Shown here: positions 56,772-64,000 of the stretch, one piece after another
How the letters are laid out: each line of letters starts with the position of its first letter
Position numbering within the stretch: position 1 is the stretch's first letter
Assembly (NCBI RefSeq): GCF_011383005.1
Contig: NZ_CP049935.1
Span: 3,410,001 to 3,474,000, forward strand
Direction of reading: 5' to 3'
Length of the DNA stretch: 64,000 bases
Origin: Phycicoccus sp. HDW14
Lineage (GTDB): Bacteria > Actinomycetota > Actinomycetes > Actinomycetales > Dermatophilaceae
Notes under the pieces: generated by a model
Told to the model about the DNA's origin: nothing
Databases searched by the model: none
What the model saw: only the letters and a program-made list of their open reading frames with translations
Translations under genes and position numbers: made by a program

Positions 56772-56789
56772 TGTCAGTATGTCCTGACA
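56772..56789. promoter_or_regulatory. Putative operator of the GntR regulator (TGTCAG-N6-CTGACA)
   Basis: An 18 bp inverted repeat between the divergent regulator and iolG, directly before the GGAGG of iolG. Its place is right for blocking transcription of the operon. A second small palindrome, CTGTACAG, lies at 56750-56757. Confidence 0.6.
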
Positions 56790-56800
56790 AAGGAGGTCAC

Positions 56801-57805
56801 ATGCGGATCGGTCTCGCCGGTGCCGGGAGGATCGGCGCCTTCCACGCCCGGACCCTCGCCGGGCTCGACGGCGTGGAGCACCTCGTCGTCGCCGACGCGG
56901 ACGCCGCCCGGGCCACCGCCGTCGCCGACTCGCTCCCCGCGGCCACCGCGACCTCCGTCGACCAGCTGCTCGACGCCGACCTCGACGCCCTCGTCGTCGC
57001 GACCTCGACCCCCGGCCACGCGCCCCTCGTGCGGGCCGCCGTCGCCGCCGGGGTCCCCGCCTTCGTCGAGAAGCCGGTGGCGGCCACGCTCGAGGAGACC
57101 GTCGACGTCGTCCGGCTCGTCGAGGCCGCCGAGGTCCCCGTGCACGTCGGCTTCCAGCGTCGCTTCGACACGGGCTACCGGCGGGCTCGCGAGGCCGTGG
57201 CCTCCGGCGAGCTCGGGTTCGTCCACCTCCTGCGCGCCACCACCTCGGACCGGCGTCCGCCGCACGCCGACTACCTCCCCACCTCGGGCGGCATCTTCCG
57301 CGACTGCGCCGTGCACGACGCCGACGTCGTCCGCTTCGTCACCGGCCGGGAGGTCGTGCGGGTGCAGGCCGTCGGCGGGGCCAAGGGCGAGCCGTTCTTC
57401 GCCGCCGCCGGTGACGTCGCCACGGCCGCCGCGCTGCTGACCCTCGACGACGGCACCGTCGCGGTCCTCACGACCACGCGCCACTCCGGCCAGGGGCACG
57501 ACGTGCGCCTCGAGGTCGTCGGGTCCGAGGGGTCGGTGGCGGTGGGGCTGGACCACTCCCTGGCCCTGCGCAGCGTCGAGGACGACGTCGACTTCCCCCG
57601 CGGGCCCGTCCACGACGCGTTCATGGACCGCTTCGAGCCGGCCTACCGCACCGAGCTCGCCGCCTTCCTCGACGTCGCGCGCGGCGCCACCCCGAGCCCC
57701 TGCACGGTCCGCGACGCCCTCGAGGCGTTCCGGGTCGTCGAGGCCTGCACCATCGCCCTCACCGAGGGGCGACCCGTCGCCCTGTCCGAGATCCCCACCA
57801 CCTGA
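56801..57805 (+). CDS. iolG: Inositol 2-dehydrogenase, Gfo/Idh/MocA family
   Basis: 334 residues; GGAGG before the ATG. The Rossmann start MRIGLAGAGRIGAFHARTLA, the FVEKPVAATLEE motif (EKP, catalytic lysine) and the GFQRRFDTGYRRAREAV and GGIFRDCAVHDADVVRF (active-site Asp/His) segments are typical of IolG. Oxidises myo-inositol to scyllo-inosose with NAD. First gene of the iol operon, with the next start 10 bp behind. Confidence 0.92.
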   Translation: MRIGLAGAGRIGAFHARTLAGLDGVEHLVVADADAARATAVADSLPAATATSVDQLLDADLDALVVATSTPGHAPLVRAAVAAGVPAFVEKPVAATLEETVDVVRLVEAAEVPVHVGFQRRFDTGYRRAREAVASGELGFVHLLRATTSDRRPPHADYLPTSGGIFRDCAVHDADVVRFVTGREVVRVQAVGGAKGEPFFAAAGDVATAAALLTLDDGTVAVLTTTRHSGQGHDVRLEVVGSEGSVAVGLDHSLALRSVEDDVDFPRGPVHDAFMDRFEPAYRTELAAFLDVARGATPSPCTVRDALEAFRVVEACTIALTEGRPVALSEIPTT

Positions 57806-57814
57806 AGGACCCTG

Positions 57815-58723
57815 ATGAGCACCGCCGTACCCGTCCGCCAGCGCATCGCCGGGGCCCCCATCTCCTGGGGCGTCTGCGAGGTGCCCGGCTGGGGCCACCA
57901 GATGTCCCCCGACGACGTCCTCGCCCAGATGCACGCGGTCGGCCTGTCCGCCACCGAGTTCGGGCCCGACGGCTTCCTGCCCGACAGCCCGGAGGGGAAG
58001 GTCTCGACGCTCGAGGGCGCCCACCTGCGCGCCGTCGGCCAGTTCGTGCCGGTCGTGCTCCACGACCCGCAGGTCGACCCGCTCCCGGTCGTCGAGGAGG
58101 CGATGGAGGGCCTCGTCGCGGCGCGGGCCGGGGTCGTCGTCATCGCGGCGGCCACCGGCGCCGAGGGGTACGACGAGCGGCCCGTGCTCGACGACGACCA
58201 CTGGCGCACCCTTCTGGCCAACCTCGACCGGATCAGCGACGCCGCGGCCGCCGTCGGCCTGCTCGCCGCCCTCCACCCGCACGTCGGCACGATCGTCGAG
58301 AGCGGCACCGAGACCGAGCGCGTCCTCGCGGGCAGCCGGGTCGCGCTGTGCCTCGACACCGGCCACCTCCTCATCGGCGGCGGCGACCCGGTGGCGGTGG
58401 CGGCCGAGCACCCGGAGCGCATCGGGCACGTGCACCTCAAGGACGTCCGCCTCGACCTCGCCCGCCGGGTGCAGCTCGGCGAGCTGACCTACACCGACGC
58501 CGTCGCGCAGGGGATGTACGTGCCGCTCGGCGCGGGTGACGTCGACGTCGCCGCCATCATCGGGTCGCTCGAGGGCGCCGGGTACACGGGCTGGTACGTG
58601 CTCGAGCAGGACACCATCCTCGACGCCGACCCCGCGACGACCGGCCTCGACCCGGCCGCCGACGTCCGGGCCTCGGTGGCCCACGTCGTCGCCGTCGCCG
58701 ACGGGCTCGGGGTGGCCTCGTGA
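57815..58723 (+). CDS. iolE: Inosose dehydratase (TIM-barrel, IolE type)
   Basis: 302 residues. Starts with RIAGAPISWGVCEVPGWGHQ, the IolE signature, then LSATEFGPDGFLP, AALHPHVGTIVES, VALCLDTGHLLIGG and IGHVHLKDVRLDLA, which carry the metal ligands Glu, His and Asp of the xylose-isomerase-like barrel. Removes water from scyllo-inosose. Its stop overlaps the iolC start (GTGA). Confidence 0.94.
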   Translation: MSTAVPVRQRIAGAPISWGVCEVPGWGHQMSPDDVLAQMHAVGLSATEFGPDGFLPDSPEGKVSTLEGAHLRAVGQFVPVVLHDPQVDPLPVVEEAMEGLVAARAGVVVIAAATGAEGYDERPVLDDDHWRTLLANLDRISDAAAAVGLLAALHPHVGTIVESGTETERVLAGSRVALCLDTGHLLIGGGDPVAVAAEHPERIGHVHLKDVRLDLARRVQLGELTYTDAVAQGMYVPLGAGDVDVAAIIGSLEGAGYTGWYVLEQDTILDADPATTGLDPAADVRASVAHVVAVADGLGVAS

Positions 58724-59673
58724 GCGCCCCGGACCTGGTCGCGATGGGCCGCACGGGCGTCGACGTCTACCCGCTCCAGCACGGCGTGGGGCTCGAGGAC
58801 GTCGACACCTTCCAGAAGTTCCTCGGCGGCAGCGCCACGAACGTGGCGGTCGCCGCGGCCCGCCACGGCCACCACGCGGTGCTCGTCACCAAGGTCGCCG
58901 ACGACGCCTTCGGCCGGTACGTCCGGCGCGAGGCCGAGCGGCTCGGGGTCGACCCCTCCGCGATCGCCGTCACCGACGGCGACGGCCCGCCGACCCCCGT
59001 CACCTTCTGCGAGGTCCACCCGCCCGACCACTTCCCGCTGTCGTTCTACCGCTGGCCCACGGCCCCTGACCTCCTGCTCACCGCCGACGACCTGCCGCTC
59101 GAGGCGGTGCGCACGGCCGGGGTGTTCTGGGCCACCGTCACCGGTCTGTGCCAGGAGCCGAGCCGCGCCACGCACCACGCCGCCTGGGCGGTCCGCGCCC
59201 GGGCCCGCCACACGGTGCTCGACCTCGACTGGCGCCCGATGTTCTGGTCCGACCCCGCCGAGGCCACCGCCGAGGTCGGCCGGGCCCTCGAGCAGGTCAC
59301 CGTCGCCGTCGGCAACCGCGAGGAGTGCGAGGTCGCCGTCGGCGAGACCGACCCCCACCGGGCGGCCGACGCGCTGCTCGAGCGCGGCGTCGAGCTGGCC
59401 GTCGTCAAGCAGGGTCCGCGCGGCGTGCTCGCGGCCACCGCCGACGAGCGGGTCGAGGTCGCGCCGTTCCCCGTCGACGTCGTCAACGGGCTCGGGGCCG
59501 GTGACGCGTTCGGCGGCGCCCTCGTCCACGGCCTGCTCGAGGGCTGGGACCTCGAGCCGATGGTCCGCTTCGCCAACGTCGCCGGGGCCATCGTCGCCGG
59601 CCGGCTCGAGTGCTCCACCGCGATGCCGACGACCGCCGAGGTCGAGGCCGCGCTCGCCGGGGCGGGGAGGTGA
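58720..59673 (+). CDS. iolC: 5-dehydro-2-deoxygluconokinase, PfkB family
   Basis: 317 residues. The N-terminal PfkB motif FLGGSATNVAVAAARHGHHA and the C-terminal VVNGLGAGDAFGGALVHGLL with the catalytic aspartate are present, together with IolC-like DVYPLQHGVGLEDVDTFQKF. Phosphorylates 2-deoxy-5-keto-gluconate. Coupled by overlaps to the genes on both sides. Confidence 0.94.
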   Translation: MSAPDLVAMGRTGVDVYPLQHGVGLEDVDTFQKFLGGSATNVAVAAARHGHHAVLVTKVADDAFGRYVRREAERLGVDPSAIAVTDGDGPPTPVTFCEVHPPDHFPLSFYRWPTAPDLLLTADDLPLEAVRTAGVFWATVTGLCQEPSRATHHAAWAVRARARHTVLDLDWRPMFWSDPAEATAEVGRALEQVTVAVGNREECEVAVGETDPHRAADALLERGVELAVVKQGPRGVLAATADERVEVAPFPVDVVNGLGAGDAFGGALVHGLLEGWDLEPMVRFANVAGAIVAGRLECSTAMPTTAEVEAALAGAGR

Positions 59674-60580
59674 CCGCCGTGGCCGACCCGTCCGTCACCG
59701 CCGCCGACCTCGCACGGCTCACCGAGTGGCGGGCGCGCGAGCCGCAGCGCATCGCCCGCGCCTGGGACGAGCGCCGGCTGCGCCCGCTCCTGCCCGACGA
59801 CGGCCGGCTGCTGCTCGTCGCCGCCGACCACCCGGCTCGTGGCGCCCTCGGCGTCGGGGCCGACCCGATGGCGATGGCCAGCCGCTCCGAGCTGCTCGGG
59901 CGGCTCGTGACGGCCCTCGCGCGCCCCGGCGTCGACGGCGTGCTCGGCACCCCGGACATCCTCGAGGACCTCCTGCTCCTCGGCGCCCTCGAGGACAAGG
60001 TGGTCATCGGGTCGATGAACCGCGGTGGGCTGCAGGGGTCCTCGTGGGAGCTCGACGACCGGTTCACCGCCTACACCGCCGACGCCGTGCAGCGCCTCGG
60101 TCTCGACGGCGGCAAGATGCTCACCCGCATCGCCCTCGACGACGCCGGCTCGGTGCGCACCCTCGAGGCGTGTGCGCAGGCGGTCACCGACCTCGCCGAG
60201 CGCGGGCTGATGGCGATGGTCGAGCCGTTCTGGTCGGTCGTCGACGACGGCCGGGTCCGCAACCTGCTCGACGCCGACTCGATGGTCCGCGCGGTCCACG
60301 TCGCCTCCGGCCTGGGGCCACCAGCGCGCACACGTGGATGAAGCTGCCGGTCGTCGACGGCCTCGAGCGGGTCATGGACGCCACGACGCTGCCGACCCTC
60401 CTGCTCGGGGGCGACCCCGCGGGCGCGCCGGCCGAGACCTACGCCTCCTGGGGCCGGGCCCTGGACCTGCCGTCCGTCCGCGGCCTCGTCGTCGGAAGGG
60501 CGCTGCTCTACCCGCGCGAGGGTGACGTCGCATCCGCGGTGGACGTCGCCGCCGACCTCGTCCACGGTGGGGTGTCATGA
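59670..60580 (+). CDS. (beta/alpha)8 aldolase-like protein, Cgl0159 family (one apparent frameshift)
   Basis: GTG overlaps the iolC stop; a GTG at 59679 is also possible. Residues LLVAADHPARGALGV, VIGSMNRGGLQGSSWELDDR, KMLTRIALDD and WMKLPVVDGLERVM fit a class I aldolase barrel, KMLTR and MKLP being likely active-site strands. The frame breaks at the G run 60314-60317 (ASGLG | ATSAHTW); one added base gives ~303 residues. From its place between iolC and iolB I infer cleavage of 2-deoxy-5-keto-gluconate-6-phosphate, the IolJ step. Confidence 0.82.
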
Positions 60581-61524
60581 CGACCACCGGCTGGGGCAGG
60601 GACAACGAGCAGTACGTGCGGCCGTGGGGCACCGCGGTCGACGGCGCCTTCCAGGCCGCCGTCACGCCGGGTGCCTCCCTCCCGGTGCCCGGCTGGGCGC
60701 ACACCACCCTGCGGGTCGCGGCCGTCGAGGTCGACGCGGTGGTCGCGCACGACAGCGGCGACGAGGAGACGCTCGTCGTCCCCCTCGCGGGCTCGTGGCG
60801 GGTCGAGGTGACGGCGGCGGACGGGTCCACCCACACCGCCGACCTCGTCGGCCGGGCCTCGGTCTTCGACGGGCCCACCGACGTCGTCTACGCCGGGCGC
60901 GGGTCGGTCCTGCGCGTCGTCAACACCACCGGCGGCCCGGCCCGGGTCGCCCTGTGCGGCGCCCCGGCCTCGAAGGCCGAGCAGCCGAAGCCGTTCCGGC
61001 ACATCACTGCCGCCGAGGTCCCCGTCGAGCTGCGGGGCGCCGGCCGCGCCAGCCGCGAGGTCCGCAACATGGGGCTGCCCGACGTCCTCGACGCCGACTC
61101 CTTCCTCGTCTGCGAGGTCGTCACGCCGGCGGGCAACTGGTCGAGCTGGCCCCCGCACAAGCACGACGAGGAGCGCCCCGGCGAGGAGACCGAGCTCGAG
61201 GAGATCTACTACGTCGAGACCCGCTCCACCGACCCGCGCGGCACCGACCCCGTCGGCTACCTGCGCGTCTACGGGTCGAGCGAGGAGCGCCCGCTCGACG
61301 TCGTCGCCGAGGTGCGCACCGGCGACGTCGTCCTCGTCCCGCACGGCTGGCACGGCCCGGCCGTCGCCGCCCCCGACGCCGACCTCTACTACCTCAACGT
61401 CATGGCCGGCCCGGGGTCCGAGCGCGCTTGGCGGATCTGCGACGACCCCGCCCACGCCTGGGTCCGGGAGTCCTGGCCCGACGAGCCCGTCGACCCGCGA
61501 CTGCCCCTGGGAGGCACCCGATGA
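60577..61524 (+). CDS. iolB: 5-deoxy-glucuronate isomerase
   Basis: 315 residues. IolB cupin pair with the metal-binding SSWPPHKHDEERPGEETELE motif and YYVETRS, then GDVVLVPHGWHGP. Converts 5-deoxy-glucuronate to 2-deoxy-5-keto-gluconate. ATG overlaps the aldolase stop; its own stop overlaps the iolD ATG. Confidence 0.95.
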   Translation: MTTTGWGRDNEQYVRPWGTAVDGAFQAAVTPGASLPVPGWAHTTLRVAAVEVDAVVAHDSGDEETLVVPLAGSWRVEVTAADGSTHTADLVGRASVFDGPTDVVYAGRGSVLRVVNTTGGPARVALCGAPASKAEQPKPFRHITAAEVPVELRGAGRASREVRNMGLPDVLDADSFLVCEVVTPAGNWSSWPPHKHDEERPGEETELEEIYYVETRSTDPRGTDPVGYLRVYGSSEERPLDVVAEVRTGDVVLVPHGWHGPAVAAPDADLYYLNVMAGPGSERAWRICDDPAHAWVRESWPDEPVDPRLPLGGTR

Positions 61525-63479
61525 CCCCGCCCGAGACCGTCCGGCTCACCGTCGCCCAGGCGGTCGTGCGCTTCCTCGCGCAGCAGTGGACCGAGCGCGA
61601 CGGCGAGCGGCAGCGGCTGTTCGCCGGGTGCCTCGGCATCTTCGGGCACGGCAACGTCGCGGGCATCGGGCAGGCCCTGCTCGAGGACGAGGTCCGGGCG
61701 GCGGAGGCCGGCGACGAGCCGGGCCTGCGCTACGTCCTCGGCCGCAACGAGCAGGCGATGGTCCACACCGCCGTCGGCCACGCCAAGCACCGCGACCGGC
61801 TCTCGACGTGGGCGGTCACCGCCTCGGTCGGGCCGGGCTCGACGAACATGCTCACGGGCGCGGCGCTGGCCACCATCAACCGCCTCCCCGTCCTCCTCCT
61901 GCCGTCGGGCACCTTCGCCACCCGGGTCAGCGCTCCCGTGCTCCAGGAGCTCGAGCTGCCCCACGCCGCCGACGTGTCGGTCAACGACGCCTTCCGGCCG
62001 CTGTCCCGCTTCTACGACCAGGTCGACCGGCCCGAGCAGCTGCCGGCCGCCCTCCTCGGCGCCTGCCGCGTGCTCACCGACCCGGCCGAGACCGGCGCCG
62101 CGACCATCTCCCTCCCGCAGGACGTCCAGGCCGAGGCCTTCGACTGGCCGGTCGAGCTCTTCGCCGAGCGAGTGTGGCACGTGGCGCGCCCGCCGGCCGA
62201 GCCGTCGCGGCTGGGCGACGTCGCCGACGCCGTCCGGGCGTCCGAGCGCCCGCTGGTCGTCGCCGGCGGAGGCGTCCACTACTCCGGCGCCGAGGCGGCG
62301 CTCGCGGCGTTCGCCGAGGCCACCGGCATCCCGGTCGCCGAGACCCAGGCCGGGAAGGGCTCTCTGCCGCACGGCCACCCTCAGCTCGTCGGGGCGGTCG
62401 GCTCGACCGGGACGACGGCGGCCAACGCCCTCGCGGCCGAGGCCGACCTCGTCATCGGCATCGGCACGCGCTGGTCCGACTTCGCGACCGCGTCCCGGAC
62501 CGCGTTCCGCGAGAACGGGGTCCGCTTCGCCAGCCTCAACGTCGCCTCCTTCGACGCCGGCAAGCACAGCGGGCTGGCCCTCGTCGCCGACGCCCGCTCC
62601 GGCCTCGACGCGCTGACCGAGGCCCTCGACGGATGGCACGTCGGCACCGCTCACGCCGAGCGCACCGCCGACCTCTGGCAGCAGTGGGACGCCCGGGTCG
62701 AGGCCACCTACGACCCGCCCGCCGAGGTCACCGACGCGCTCGCCGAGGGCCTGCTCACCCAGGGCCAGGTGCTCGGGGTCGTCAACGAGCACACCGACCC
62801 GCGCGACGTCGTCCTCTGTGCCGCCGGCTCGATGCCCGGCGACCTGCACAAGCTGTGGCGGGTGCGCGACCGGAAGGGGTACCACGTCGAGTACGGGTAC
62901 TCGTGCATGGGCTACGAGATCCCCGGCGCCCTCGGCGTCGCGCTGGCCGACGACACCCGCGACGTGTTCGCGATGGTCGGCGACGGCGGCTACCTCATGA
63001 TGCCGACCGAGCTCGTCGTCGCCGTCCAGGAGCGGGTCAAGCTCGTCGTCGTCCTCGTCCAGAACCACGGCTTCCACTCGATCGGCTCGCTCTCCGAGGG
63101 TCTCGGCTCGCAGCGCTTCGGCACGAGCTACGAGTACCGCGGGGGTGACGGGCGGCTCGACGGCGGCCACCTGCCCGTCGACCTGGCCGCCAACGCCCGC
63201 AGCCTCGGTGCCCACGTCGTCGAGGTGCACTCGCGCGACGAGCTCGTCGCCGCGGTGGCCGACGCCCGGGCCTGGCCGCGCGACGGCGGGCCGTTCGTCA
63301 TCCACGTCGAGACCGACCCGCGCGTCCACTCGCCCTCGAGCGACTCGTGGTGGGACGTCCCGGTCGCGCAGACCTCGACGCTCGAGTCCACCCGCGCCGC
63401 GTCCGACGCCTACCGGGCGGCCAAGGCCGACCAGCGCCCCCACCTCGCACCCACCACCCCGAAGGAGACCACCCGGTGA
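61521..63479 (+). CDS. iolD: 3D-(3,5/4)-trihydroxycyclohexane-1,2-dione hydrolase (ThDP-dependent)
   Basis: 652 residues, standard length. [35 protein letters not shown] (ThDP-activating glutamate region), [20 protein letters not shown] and the ThDP motif [10 protein letters not shown] ... [15 protein letters not shown] identify IolD. Opens the ring to 5-deoxy-glucuronate. The iol operon continues into another dehydrogenase gene with a GTGA overlap. Confidence 0.97.
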   Translation: MTPPETVRLTVAQAVVRFLAQQWTERDGERQRLFAGCLGIFGHGNVAGIGQALLEDEVRAAEAGDEPGLRYVLGRNEQAMVHTAVGHAKHRDRLSTWAVTASVGPGSTNMLTGAALATINRLPVLLLPSGTFATRVSAPVLQELELPHAADVSVNDAFRPLSRFYDQVDRPEQLPAALLGACRVLTDPAETGAATISLPQDVQAEAFDWPVELFAERVWHVARPPAEPSRLGDVADAVRASERPLVVAGGGVHYSGAEAALAAFAEATGIPVAETQAGKGSLPHGHPQLVGAVGSTGTTAANALAAEADLVIGIGTRWSDFATASRTAFRENGVRFASLNVASFDAGKHSGLALVADARSGLDALTEALDGWHVGTAHAERTADLWQQWDARVEATYDPPAEVTDALAEGLLTQGQVLGVVNEHTDPRDVVLCAAGSMPGDLHKLWRVRDRKGYHVEYGYSCMGYEIPGALGVALADDTRDVFAMVGDGGYLMMPTELVVAVQERVKLVVVLVQNHGFHSIGSLSEGLGSQRFGTSYEYRGGDGRLDGGHLPVDLAANARSLGAHVVEVHSRDELVAAVADARAWPRDGGPFVIHVETDPRVHSPSSDSWWDVPVAQTSTLESTRAASDAYRAAKADQRPHLAPTTPKETTR

Positions 63480-64000
63480 GCCACCCCACCGTGCGCGTCG
63501 GCGCCGTCGGCGTCGGCCTCATGGGCACCGACCACGCCGAGCGGCTGGCCACCCGGGTCGCCGGCGCCTCGCTCGTCGCCGTCAGCGACCCCGACACCGC
63601 GCGGGCCGGCGCGCTCGCGGACCGGCTCGGCGTGCGCGCGGTCGACGACCCGCTCGAGCTCGTCGCCTCCCCGGACGTCGACGCCGTCGTCATCGCCTCG
63701 CCCGGGTTCGTCCACGAGGAGCAGGTCCTCGCCTGCCTCGCCGCGGGCACCCCGGTGCTCTGCGAGAAGCCGCTGACGATGGACGACGCGTCGTCCCTGC
63801 GGCTCGTCGAGGCCGAGGCGGCGCTCGGGCGCCGACTCGTCACCGTCGGGTTCATGCGCCGCTTCGACCCCGAGTACGCGCAGGCCAGGGCGGCGCTGGC
63901 CGGTGGTGCGCACGGCCGGCTGCTCGTCCTGCACAACGTGCACCGCAACCGGTCGGTCCCCAACGCGGACTTCCGCTCGGAGATGATCGTGCGCGACAGC
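63476..64000 (+). CDS. iolG: Second Gfo/Idh/MocA dehydrogenase (3' end outside window)
   Basis: 175 residues visible. GTG overlaps the iolD stop. [20 protein letters not shown] is the Rossmann start, VLCEKPLTM the EKP motif, and [20 protein letters not shown] an IolG-like segment. It is probably a second inositol dehydrogenase, perhaps for scyllo- or D-chiro-inositol. The rest of the operon (transporter, methylmalonate-semialdehyde dehydrogenase iolA) is expected beyond the right edge. Confidence 0.9.
   Translation, partial: MSHPTVRVGAVGVGLMGTDHAERLATRVAGASLVAVSDPDTARAGALADRLGVRAVDDPLELVASPDVDAVVIASPGFVHEEQVLACLAAGTPVLCEKPLTMDDASSLRLVEAEAALGRRLVTVGFMRRFDPEYAQARAALAGGAHGRLLVLHNVHRNRSVPNADFRSEMIVRDS

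Noticed and set aside
5124-60317. Programmed ribosomal frameshifting at C or G runs
   Set aside because: The breaks occur in unrelated genes, including ribosome-independent housekeeping genes that are never recoded elsewhere, and all are fixed by adding one base. Sequence error is simpler.
1-64000. tRNA, rRNA, CRISPR arrays, insertion sequences, prophage genes or restriction-modification systems
   Set aside because: I scanned the intergenic parts and gene products and recognised none; the intergenic gaps are short and filled mainly by hairpins.

Overview
The window is about 64 kb of very GC-rich DNA with actinobacterial gene content: Lsr2, an actinobacterial S18 without cysteines, inositol-1-phosphate synthase (Ino1), ClpC, DisA, a CGNR/ABATE regulator and an LAXTG sorting signal. 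GTG starts and 1-4 bp stop/start overlaps are frequent. A Micrococcales lineage such as Intrasporangiaceae/Dermatophilaceae is my best guess, but this is inference. Two gene blocks known from other actinobacteria lie here together: ino1-padR-ponA-membrane protein-rpsF-ssb-rpsR-rplI (20.4-27.9 kb) and radA-disA-mutY ... clpC ... lsr2-lysS (30.0-53.9 kb). In Mycobacterium both lie near the replication origin.

Layout. 0-2.8 kb: end of a membrane acyltransferase, a YceI protein, and a secreted nuclease with lamin-tail domains followed by a tandem palindromic repeat. 3.0-19.6 kb: one long + strand operon encoding a small unknown protein, a PP2C phosphatase, an FHA protein, a transmembrane Ser/Thr kinase, an FHA-like/winged-helix protein, an anchored Ig/FN3 protein of about 2,116 residues, a MoxR ATPase, a DUF58 protein and a membrane transglutaminase-like protein that lacks the catalytic triad Cys and Asp. 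This is the strongest candidate for a poorly described system: phospho-signalling tied to a MoxR/DUF58 assembly module and a giant surface protein. 19.7-28 kb: M23 peptidase, ino1, PadR regulator, class A PBP, a polytopic membrane protein and the rpsF-ssb-rpsR-rplI operon. 28-36 kb: BCCT transporter, radA, disA, mutY, a HAD acid phosphatase, a pterin dehydratase-VOC fusion and a MOSC protein. 36-47 kb: LVIVD protein, DUF305 lipoprotein, a Nei-type glycosylase, two unknowns, a CGNR regulator, clpC, an ArgA-type acetyltransferase and a membrane-anchored metallopeptidase. 47-50.5 kb: an NHEJ locus with divergent TOPRIM-Ku and ligase-polymerase pairs. 50.6-56 kb: small secreted protein, FhuF-like protein, lsr2, small membrane protein, lysS, a sortase-anchored surface protein and an ATPase. 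56-64 kb: a myo-inositol catabolic operon (iolG-iolE-iolC-aldolase-iolB-iolD-iolG2) behind a divergent GntR regulator, cut by the right edge.

Important caveat on quality. At least 13 genes, including ponA, ssb, radA, disA and the giant surface protein, are each split by one or two frame breaks. Every break is repaired by adding one base, nearly always in a short run of C or G. Because essential genes are affected, I read these as under-called homopolymers in the assembly, not pseudogenes. I give the full gene span and mark each break.

No tRNA, rRNA, CRISPR array, insertion sequence or prophage was recognised.
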